From Diploscapter coronatus (Eukaryota > Nematoda > Chromadorea > Rhabditida > Rhabditidae): a DNA stretch of 64,000 nucleotides. Below, one piece after another: positions 40,977-51,500 of the stretch. Each line of letters begins with the position of its first letter. Within the stretch, counting starts at the first letter, position 1. The stretch spans positions 16,693,249 to 16,757,248 of the forward strand of contig OZ038423.1 in the NCBI GenBank assembly GCA_964036155.1, read 5' to 3'. The notes under the pieces were generated by a model, which was given only the letters and a program-made list of their open reading frames with translations, was not told where the DNA came from and did no database searches. A program made the translations under genes and the position numbers.

Positions 40977-42707
40977 ATGAATCTTAATGGTGAAGCGAGA
41001 ACTGATGAATACATTTCTGAAGATGACTCGGAAGATGAAAAGCATCTGTTGGCTCCATTCGACCATATCAAATCGCGTACAGACATTGAGGTTATTTTAT
41101 GCCCATTTTAAATCATAATTTACCTGTTTTTATAATTATTAATTTACGAAGAAAGAAATTCAGACACAACTGACAGCTCTGAAGACAATCAACAAATGGC
41201 TGCTCATCGATGAACAAATGTTGAGTAAAATAACTGGTTGAGTATCACCTTACTTATTTATTAATATAAATTTTAAAATGCCTATCTTAAACGATTAATG
41301 TGAAATTAAATTCTGATAATATCATTAAGTGGATCCACAATTTAAAAGTCTGCAAATAAAGTCAACAATAATCCTTTGCATGATAATTTTTACGTATATT
41401 CAATATCTTAACTAATTTATAACTATTTTAGAAGCAGTAAAAATGCTACTTCATTCTATTCTGATGATGGATGATATTGAGGACAATTCGATACTTAGAA
41501 AAGGTTCACCAGTTGCTCATTCTATTTTTGGTAAATTGAGAAAAGAATAATTTATACAAATTTTTCCTAATACTAGGTATCGCTCGCACGATCAATACAT
41601 GCAACTACTTCTATTTTGTTGTGATGAAAAAGGTTTCCAAACTTGGACATCCTGAAGCTATAAAACTTTTTTTAGGTACGTTCATTATATTGATGGAAAG
41701 ACAATTTTAAATGAATATCAAAATTGTTACTTTTCAACTCTATGAATCTCAAATTTCAAAAAGCTAAATTAAATAAACCACGATAATTTAAAGCATGACT
41801 GAAAAATATAATGGGAATTAGTTTTCCTATAAAAATACATAATTATAAAAAAAAAAAATCATCTTTAGAGAAATTTATGGAGAGGCATCGTGGTCAAGGC
41901 AAAGAAATCTACTGGCGTGACAATAATACTTGTCCTACCGAAGAGCAATATGAACAGATGGGGATTGGAAGTAGGCATATCTAAGAAAAAAACTTTAAAA
42001 AATGAATAAATAAATCCTTTACAGAAACTGGAGCAGGGTTGGGTATTGCTATTGGCCTCATGCAATTATTTTCGGATGTTCGTAGCAACCTTGATAAATT
42101 CATCAATTTAACAGCACTTTATCTTAAAATTTGGTACGTATATTCACCAAAAAGAGTTTTTTGCAAAAAATAAGTTAACTACAGGGATGACTACCTCAAT
42201 CTTGCATCCGAAAAAATGGAGGAGCAGAAATCATTTGCTGATGACATTAGCGAGGGCAAATTCTCGTTTCCAATAATTCATGCGATACGCCAAGCTGGGA
42301 TGAATGAAGATGACGAAGTCTGGAGTGAGAATTTTTGTCATTTAAATACAATACCATATTATACCTATCTTGACGACTTACTACTTTTGAATTCAGAAAT
42401 TCTACGTCAGAAAACCCGAGATGTTGAGATCAGAAAACGATGTGTAGAAATTATCAAAGAACGTGGATCATTCGAGTAAATAAATCATATGCACATAGTT
42501 TTTAGATTCCAAATCTTATTATTGGTAAATTTCAGCTATACACAGAGACGTTTGACAAAACTCAAATATGAGATTATACAGGAGATTGAAACACTTGGAG
42601 ATGATAGTAAAGTAAATGAAATGGTGAAATTTTTGGAAAATGCTTTTACGGATGGACAAAACGTAGAGTTAAAATCTGATAGGGAGCTCAACAATCTTGA
42701 TAAATAG
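40977..42707 (+). CDS. Geranylgeranyl diphosphate synthase-like, copy B (diverged)
   Basis: A paralogue of copy A. Exons: 40977-41090, 41164-41236, 41432-41530, 41577-41675, 41869-41970, 42025-42133, 42185-42324, 42397-42475, 42536-42707, giving 328 residues. The seven internal exons 2-8 have exactly the same lengths as in copy A (73, 99, 99, 102, 109, 140, 79), with the same phases, so the pair arose by tandem duplication. DDIED (76-80) and DDYLN (200-204) remain. However, the GK-x-x-R substrate-binding stretch is replaced by DIETQLTA, the conserved LHNAS before DDIED reads LLHSI, and the RDD of the second motif is WDD. It may be a weak enzyme, a partner subunit of copy A, or specialised. 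The start could also lie further upstream if it is fused to copy A. Confidence 0.85.
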
Positions 42708-42846
42708 AGCATCCAAGATTATTTTCATTTTTATATAGCAAAGTTTATCTAGATAAGTTGCTTGATTACCTATACAACTTCCTAATTATTTTAAGTCGTT
42801 TATATTTTACATAGAAATATTTATGCAATTAAAGGATTTTTTCTCT

Positions 42847-42852
42847 AATAAA
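42847..42852 (+). terminator. Polyadenylation signal of GGPP-synthase copy B
   Basis: AATAAA lies 140 bases after the copy B stop. If the two copies are co-transcribed, this would be the shared 3' end. Confidence 0.55.
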
Positions 42853-43273
42853 TATAGCTGAATTAGTTTTGAGACTTGTTTTCTTCTTTAATGGGGTATA
42901 AACTTTTGAATTTGGGATAATTTTTTTTAAAAGAATTCTCAATTCATCTGGGTGTAGCTAGTTAATAGCAATGCCTAAGGGTATAATTTTCACCTTATCT
43001 AATTTGGGATATCTTAAACTTGGACGATTGTGTGAAAATCTATTACGATATATAATAAAACGTTACATTTCGTTGTTTGCTGAAATGAGCAAGTATAAAA
43101 TCATTCTTGTTTTATGCTCAAGAATTTTTGAGCCACTGAAAACGAAAACTAGATTTTGAAAACCATCTTCGAAAGCCTCAATTCAAATATGCATTTGCAT
43201 AAATCATCGGAGAAACTAAAAATCCCGATAAAAATAAACCAATTTTGTTGTAATTACATTGTTGCTCAAATTT
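42853..43273. other. Intergenic region between convergent GGPP-synthase B and the STR receptor
   Basis: AT-rich 3' flanking sequence shared by two genes pointing at each other. I see no further gene or clear repeat; the open frame at 42971-43159 shows no family resemblance. Confidence 0.5.
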
Positions 43274-45227
43274 TCACGATCTTGAAAAAGAGGGATTAAC
43301 TTGATTCGATGTATTGCCAGTTGACGAAACCCTTTGAGTGATTCTCTGGCAAGTGATCATTCGATAGATCGCTCGACGATAATCTGAAATTCAAAGGCAA
43401 TTTTTATAAAAAAAAAAGTTAGGTTTTAAAATAAAACTATTTGTCGTATTATAAAATGGCAAACTTTAATTTCCATTTCTCAGTTCTAGCATTTCTTTCT
43501 CAACTTTTCCATCGAATCAATTCAGAATTGAACACATTTACCTGCAATCATCATCAAAACGACAATCGGATCGCAAAGAGGGTAAAACGAGAGTATCTAA
43601 AATGATTCAGCATTTTTGAGCATTAGTTTCATACAAACCACCGTGATGATATTTGTGTATTTTCCCAGACTCCATCCGACAAGAGGAGCGAAAAAAAAGA
43701 CTGAAGCTGGTCCGAAGCCAGTAACGATCGGGACGATTGTCTAAATTTTGTGAGAATTTTCCTTCGGATGAGGGAAAATGATTGGTATTCAAGTTGAAAG
43801 TGCCGTTTAAGGTTATTATTTTCTGAGGATCACTGGAATTCTATCCCAAGCACCCTTCCTTTTTATATTCTTGTGCAAATTTCCCACCTGACAGAACAAT
43901 GCCTTGAAAAGTTGCGTTTGAAGGCGTTTTGTCTTTGCACTCATTACAATGTTATTTCTCAGAGCCGTTTGGATTTTGATGCAGAAGAAGATGATGATTG
44001 CTAGAACGATTGCAATCAGGAACAGCATATCGATGCAGACAGCCAGATTTTCCCATCGTGGAACTAATCCATCAGGAGTTGTGGTCTGATAAATATTCCT
44101 TAATCAAAAATAAAAAAGAGCTCTTACAAAATACATTATCGCCACTAGATCGATATCATCAACGTCTATCCCATATTCATTATGAAGAGGCCTAAAATAT
44201 TTCAACGTATGAATACTAGATAGCAATAATTAATTGTTATTGTATAAAGTGGAAGATATTGCAATCAAAAACTTGCTCTCGCAGTGAATCTATGGTAGAT
44301 TGATCTGCACGAAATCCGAAGTAGGCTGATGCCCAATAATTCACGGAATAAATGATGAAGATCACCACCCAAATCAGGCAATGTGGGAAGTTGAACCAGT
44401 AGAGCCATTGGACTCTGCAAATGGAGTTCGATATGGTTATTTTTAGGACAACAAAAATTAATATTTTATGGGAGAATTGAAGGGAATGACAATTTGGTTG
44501 CGGATGAGTTCAGAATTGGAATTTCATTGAACCATATTTCATACCTGCATATCGCAAAGTACCGATAGATGAAATGCGCAGCAATAACGACCAAACTCAT
44601 GGCGTAAGCCGACGGATAAAGACATGCAATTGCAGAAGCACATTTGGTACGGCGGATGAACGATGTCGGAAAAAGTACCTGCACGTGCCCCCAGACAAAG
44701 TGGCTCTGAGTTTCAAACGATTTATTTATGAACCGATATTTGCGAATCTTTATTCTATTGCATTTATTTTTTCCTACGCAAAGTAAATTCACACAATTGA
44801 AAAATGCAATCTAGTCAAATGTAAAAATATCGTCACAACTGAATTTTGTTGAAGATCTTTAAATAATTTCAATTTATATTTTAAGCCAAACATTTGGATA
44901 GTCGTGATTCGATAAATTTAAAAATATATATGTATCTTTAAAAAATAGTTTCAAAAACTCACAGGCATAACCAGGATCTCAATGAAGGCATAATAGATTC
45001 CGAAAATGGCGAAAATCATCATCAGATATTTGTAATTTCCAAATTCAGCCCTCGAATAGCACTTGATTATGCAGAAGGAAAATGCGTTCATAACTATTGC
45101 AAGTATCGAAGAAATCTGAAATCTTACGGTGGAAAAATATTATAATTTTTCATACCGCTTGAAGAATATGAAATGTTTCATGTCCCTTGATCGCATTTCC
45201 AGCTTCATTCATTGATAAATTCGACAT
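43274..45227 (-). CDS. STR-class seven-transmembrane chemoreceptor
   Basis: A nematode chemosensory G-protein-coupled receptor of the STR superfamily, expected in the ciliary membrane of sensory neurons. Its ligand is unknown. The nine exons, in transcript order, are 45227-45156, 45115-44963, 44705-44545, 44414-44277, 44191-44128, 44085-43888, 43740-43639, 43596-43542 and 43383-43274. They encode 350 residues, normal for the family. Diagnostic stretches are NYKYLMMIFAIFG (TM2), AHFIYRYFAICR (end of TM3), KTKRLQTQLFKALFCQ (third inner loop), YPLCDPIVV (TM7) and DYRRAIYRM in the tail. Seven hydrophobic segments are visible. Frame between exons 4 and 5 is kept only by a GC donor at 44276 (GCAAGT); the GT five bases further on would break it. 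ATTTTAG lies six bases before the ATG. Confidence 0.9.
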
Positions 45228-45240
45228 TTCTGACTAAAAT
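45228..45240 (-). promoter_or_regulatory. Likely trans-splice acceptor before the STR receptor start
   Basis: Read on the minus strand, ATTTTAG followed by TCAGAA leads directly to the ATG at 45227. No upstream exon is recognisable, as expected for a spliced-leader acceptor. Confidence 0.45.
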
Positions 45241-45439
45241 AAATAAGTCAATTCTGCAGAGAAAGCGAATATGCGAAATAATTATATTTCCCAAAAATAT
45301 TGATATTGAAAGGAAAAATGTAGTCAGACTAAAAAAGATGTAATTTTAGCATTCTAAAAAGTAAATTGTTTGCACAAATTGGTTGAATTTCTCAAGAGAT
45401 ATTCTACGAATAAAGGGAACAACTGTCAAAGGGGGTCCG

Positions 45440-46445
45440 GACAATTGCAAAAGTGTTCTGGATTCGAGTCAAACCCATATGAGTGGATACCCCTACGGAC
45501 CCTATTCACAAAAATCGGAAAGTTAAGTCCCGCCCCCAAAAGTGGGCGGGGCTAGGTGGGGGTCAAAGTTGGGTGTTTTGACACCCCTCAGGGGGTACAA
45601 AGAAAACTTTTTTGCTATAAAAGATTTTTGAAAAATTTGAAAAGGATGAACATGGTCATGGAATGTACTTTCTAAAAAAAAATACATTGGCTTAGAGGGG
45701 TTAGCCACTGCTGGGTTCGGGAAGGGGTCCCGATGTCAAAAGTGAGTTTCAAAACGTGCATATTTTGCATAAAATCGACCATAACTCGAAAATTGTTATT
45801 TGTCAGCTAAATTTATCGTATATTTGAATTCTCCAGGTAAAATTACGTTAATATCAGTCATAAAATCGATAGGTTAGGTATGACCACCTTCACTTTACCA
45901 TTGTACCAAAGTTTGTGATCCAAAATTGAAATTTCGATATTTGGGTCAACAATTTGGTGCAATGGTAATGCTATTGGTGTCCCCCTTTTTGAAACCTAAT
46001 TTTTGGTGTATGAGGTGTAAAATTACCGGGAGAATCCAAATATGAAATAAAATTTAGCTGGCAAATAACAATTTTCGAGTTATGGTCGATTTTCTGCAAA
46101 ATATGCATATTTTGAAATCGTCACTTTAGACACTTTTGACTTTGGGACTCCCTCCCATACTCAGTAAGTGGCTGATCCCCCTAAACTAATATATTTTTAG
46201 AAAGTACATTCCATGACCATGTTCATCCTTTTCAAAGTTTTCAAAAACCTTTTATAGCAAAAAAGTTTTCTTTGTACCTCCTGTTTACAGTCAAATCGTC
46301 AAAACTCTCAACTTTGACCCCCACCTAACTCCACCGCTTTTGGGAGTGGGGCCTAAAACCTAATCTTTGTGATCAGGATTCAAAGAGCTATCCACTCATA
46401 TGAATCTTGTCCGGATTCGAAATACTTTGCCATAATGCAATCCTT
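45440..46445. repeat. About 1 kb imperfect palindrome (foldback element)
   Basis: Two arms of roughly 480 bases are reverse complements with mismatches and small indels, meeting near 45935. Matching pairs include GGTGGGGGTCAAAGTTG (left, about 45553) with its complement near 46310, GGAATGTACTTTCTA (left, about 45660) with TAGAAAGTACATTCC (right, about 46198), TCGACCATAACTCGAAAATT (left) with its complement near 46065, and TACCATTGTACCAAA with TTTGGTGCAATGGTA at the centre. It begins about 210 bases upstream of the receptor ATG. No open frame spans it. A transcript would form a long hairpin. It may be a non-autonomous foldback transposon. Confidence 0.8.
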
Positions 46446-48539
46446 TCTATGATTCATCTACTCTTTCATAAAACGCGTCTTAAGAATACAAATAAGAGCT
46501 ATTGCAAGAATTCGAATACAACTGACGGATTATTTACAGAAAATGCATTAAATAATGTCGAATTTACCAGAGAATTCTTGAAATTAAAAAGGAAGAATTA
46601 ATCATTACTTATTGAATTAAGGTTGATATAAACGATCTCCAATTATGATGATGCGATGCGATGTAAATATAAATTGGTCAATCTATTATATTGATAACTT
46701 GATGTTTAGCAAATTTAATAAAATATAAAAATGGCCTATGACTAAGTTATCTCAATTTTTACTAAAGTCGACCTGATAATGCTGATAAAATATAACGCGT
46801 CATTTTATTTATGCGTCAAAGTTCTGAAAATGACTCTTATTCTCGCACGAATTGGCATACAATAAGTTCTAGGCAATAGTGCAGCACTAAAAATGTCATG
46901 GCATTTTAAAATACAGAGAAACTTATATAAAGGAATTAAGGTTATAACTTTCCTAATCTAAATGAAAATATATTGTAGCTCTGAAAAATATTAAATTAAA
47001 TTAAATGTTCTAATTAATTGAAATTCAGGAATGAACAAACTATTTACTGTACTTGAACTTTTGGAGTATCCTTTTTCTTTTTGCAAATGAAAGAATAATA
47101 CGTTCTAAATACTCTAGTCTGCATTTTTATTTCTATATAAGAAATGTACATTTGTACAACGCTCAGAATAAAACATCCTAATCAGGAATAATGAGTAAAT
47201 GGATAGTCTCAGTTACTACCCCAAATTCGAGTAACTTATTATTTATTACATAACCTCAGGAAACAATAGTTTTTAGAGTCTAAACAATGGAAAATAAGGC
47301 CTGAATATCATCTTCCGTTTTAGTATTTTTGTAAAATGTGTCTGTCTGTGTATCTGTTTATCTGTTCAGGCTTATCTTCCGGGACCTGCAAATTGTATCC
47401 CTACATATGATACACCATTTTGTAGGTAATTCCATATCGGTGTGCAATGTAACTTTTCCAACCACTTTTAAACGGCTCATAGAAAAAGATACCGATTATA
47501 AAAAGTTACTGGTTCTTCTAGCTACGCCAAATATTAGACGAAAGATATCGGGTAGCTCGGTTGCGTCAAGAATTCGAAAAACGTCATCGGTTTTCTAATT
47601 TCTAGAACATTGAATGCAAGGACTTCAAGATTCAACAAAAGTTATCTATCTAGAATTCCTTCGACTTGAATTTCAAAAGGTAATTTGTAAAAGTAGCCCC
47701 GGATTTTAGAAAGGTCAACAGAATACCGAATGACCCCAAAAAGTGCCAAATCGATATGCTAATTAGGCTAACTATCTTCTACACTTAATTCCCTTCAATT
47801 TTATGTATGATTTCCCTAGGTGCTAAATTTTCACTTGTCTTCAACAAGATCCTCTAGAATTACTATAGAGGTTCAAAGAATCTGACAGAAATAGGTTTTA
47901 GAGGGATCTGATTACAAAAGTTCATTATAGATCCCCAAATTGCCTACCAAATTGGATATCCCCATCATATTCAACTACTCTGTAAGTTTGTAGGCCGATG
48001 CATCCATATCTGAAGTCACTGGGTTCACTTATTCACTCCAAAATCTTCCATACTTCATAGTAGCTCCGCTACAAGAGCCAGCAATCACCCAGAACGTATC
48101 AAAATCAGGTCGAATTTAGTTTCTATTGGATCTCTGGCATCTATTCTCCTAATATTGTGGGTCGAGGTATGATCTAGATATGTGATGGTCAGTCATGGGG
48201 TTATTTTATGACCTAATACCTCAAAAATGACGTAAGATTTAAAAATTCCCTATATTCGGAAAGTGCACTGTTCGAAATAATGTACCCAGCCATTCGAACA
48301 TGGCCTGTATTTCATTTGCGGTATCTGTTCTCGAAATTTCATACCTATTTAGGCACGCTGCTTTGTGCTGTTCCCAATTTCAAAAAAAATTCGAATTCAA
48401 AGTCGAAATTGTTAAAAACCTTTCGATGTCGAAGTTCGTGCATCCCTGATGAGAACTACAAGGGGCCCGATATATCCTGTCAGTTCGTTTTCCCGCGATC
48501 TAAGCTTTCATGGATTTTTGTTCTCGCAAAGTATTCCCC
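46446..48539. other. Intergenic region, no gene seen
   Basis: AT-rich sequence without recognisable coding potential. Open frames at 46407-46601, 47338-47598 and 48280-48552 are short and show no family resemblance or splice partners. A degenerate ATCGG-type repeat trace lies at about 48370-48450. Confidence 0.45.
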
Positions 48540-51500
48540 AAGCCTGTTATGAATATTATCACTTGGTCCACCCTCACCCTTTTTCTCTCCTTTACTTTTC
48601 TCCGTGACTTTGTCTGCTTTCCTCCTATTTTTGCGTCTTACATCTACGCACATGTACAATTGAATTACCGCTGGAAAACGAAAATTGAAGTGGCTTTGCT
48701 GTAGAATGGCTGGGATGGCCATGCCTGAAAGGGACTAGAGAGAGGGAGTGGGGAGGGGAGATGCATGCAGTTCTACACACAGGCAAAGAAGCAGTCATTT
48801 CAACTCCATCATCATCTCCTCATCCACTCAGCTCTCATTCTCACTTTCATTCCTCATTTCATGCAGTACTTTTCTGCACTTCCATCCTCTCGACTTGCAT
48901 GCCCAAATCTGACGGCCGTGGGGATTTCATTTTCATATTCGAAATCTGTCTGTTTCCTGTCAATATGTCTTCCCTCAATTTGACATAAACCAGTCTCCAG
49001 ACATTTTATAGCTTTGTGCGACTATTTTAGTTGATTTGCCTCGCTTGCGATTATCATAAAGCAGCATAAAACTACGATATTATTTCGTTTCGCCATTAAA
49101 AATTCCGACTAACAGCTTTGGCTATGAGCTTGAAGCCTGAAACCAGTGGCAGATATCTATTTGCACTTATTCTTTATTTTTTTCTGTAGTGTTCCATCAG
49201 TTTCATAATCGAGCTGTTGTTAGTGATTTGCACCTGCCAATCAGCCAATCACCTATCATTGATATGATTGCATTCTCCCCTTCCCCGTCCCTTTCTGTCT
49301 ACTTTTATCTCCCCCGTTATTCTTTCTGCCTCTCAATTTATTGCCGTGCGTCGGATGTTTCCCCTGAGAAATCATTGGCTCATTCCCCTGCCCTGCTCTC
49401 TCCTTCCCTCCCCTTTCATCCCTCTCGATGGATATCCCTTCTGATGAAATGTGCTCATGTCGATCAACATCTTCCCTCTGCTTATTATTACCTAGAAACC
49501 TTGAACTTTACTTTATTCGAGCTCTTTCCATCTTACCGTACCTTACTTCTTTATCGTTGACGTAAAACGAAGCCTTCTTTCAAATCCGATTATTGCAAAT
49601 TTTTCTCTTGAACCTAGACGACTTTTCCTGTATCTCGAATTCCCTAATGAATATATTTATTTGGGTTTTTTCAAAGAAAAATCTAAAGATCTAGAATTGA
49701 TTAGAGTAATATAAAGACAAGGGAATCAGGATCTCAATCAACTAGCATGACATCATTTATTATCCTATTTGATATTTTGGTTTTACGAAACTATCAACTA
49801 ATTAGCTGGGTAATTAACAACAATTGAAACGCTGGAAAATTTGATGTGCTCCTTCTTTCTTCAGAAAGGGAGAGATTCGGCCTCTCTATTCATACATTTT
49901 AAATCGAATCTTCAACTTGATTTGGATTTTTGAAATTTCGAAATGTCAGTTTTCGAACGCTCTTGATCTTCAGATACTAAAGTTTTTTTTCTATCGAATC
50001 ACATTTGATCAAACTCCAAGCTGAACTTCATCTCCTACAATTATCTTGTACAACTTTACACTAATAGTGCATTACTTGCATTCTCGCATTATTTTCAGCT
50101 GAGAATTCAATTCTCGAGTCTTTGAGTCATTGAATTGAATCATAATTATGAGAGGAGCAAGGTTGATCCATCACACAGAGCGGCAGGCTGGTTGAGAGAA
50201 TGAGGGGGAATGAGAAGGAGCAGACTGGCTGCTGAATGGTGGCAGATCAGTTTCTGCCTCTATTGTTAGAGCCTGGCAGATCCATTTTATTCACCTTTTG
50301 CAGTGCCATTCGCAGCTCTTTGTTTTTATTTCAATGCGATTTATCAGCTCGTTTGTCACATGTGATCCAGTTATTTATAGTCCTTCAACTTTCAATCAGC
50401 CAGGCAGTGCAATTCACCCCATCACCCTTTCTGTCTTTTTGCCATCCTCCTGATCGCTATGTCCCCTCCTCCCTATCAATCCCTTTCTGTCCTGTCATTC
50501 ATTCGCGACCTCTCGAATTTCCGTGTCATTTTTAGGCCGTCTTTTTCCGTTTCTCGTCCGTTTTCTCGGCGCAACATCAGTATGTCAACAGCGGAATGGG
50601 AATGAGCTGACTCTGTCTCTTCCCTTTTCCCCTCTCCTCTCTTTGCTCCTCTTTTTGACATTCACATTCCGCTCTCACCTTTGTGTATGCTGATAGAATT
50701 TTCCCATATTATCTTCCACCGCGCAGAGTTCACGCATCTTTCTGTCATCTTTCGATTTGATCTCTCTTTTCGTTCTCGCATTCAGCATCCAATTCATCAA
50801 TATCCTCCCGTGAATTCCCCGACCTCCTTGCCTGCAGCTGTTTGATCGAGTCTACTTTATCTCTAGCACATTCTTTATTCCTTCATATTTATAAGAATGC
50901 CACTTGTTGCATCAAATCCACATGTAGCTTATCAATAGGCATTTCGTCGCATTGAATTAAACTCTCCGTTTTGATAAATACCATATATTGAAATGAGTTG
51001 GTTTTGTCCATGTCATATCAAGCTGATCTTCATCGAAATTTAAATTTTCAGATTTATTCATAGCCACTTTCAATAGTGATATGATCTTCCTCTTAAGTTT
51101 TTTTACTTCGAAAATTAGTTGAGCCTTTACTCTTTTACTTTAGTTTAAGATTGTTGATAGATGAGAAATGGAACAGCCGAATTTTGTTTAATGAACTTTT
51201 TCCGAGATCAAACTGGATAAATTTCTCTAGGATCAATATTGATCTTGTCATATCTGCCTAAGTGATTTTGCTAGTTATGCACATCATAACTTCAAATAAG
51301 ATCTTGCATTACTGTCGCTGATTTTTTCCAATTTTTATTGATAGGAGTTTGTTTTTTAATTTTAATTTTCGGCTTTTTGAATACACCCTGATTCAAGCAG
51401 CCAATGTTTTCCCAATATTCATCAAGCAGTGTATTATATATTGGCAAGCTTTTCGCTAAAAATTTCAAGGATCTTCTTTTGCTATTGATTCTGTTGCCTA

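Noticed and set aside
44272..44276. GT donor after the receptor's fourth exon
   Set aside because: Using it shifts frame into the next exon; the GC donor five bases earlier keeps the frame and the consensus GCAAGT.
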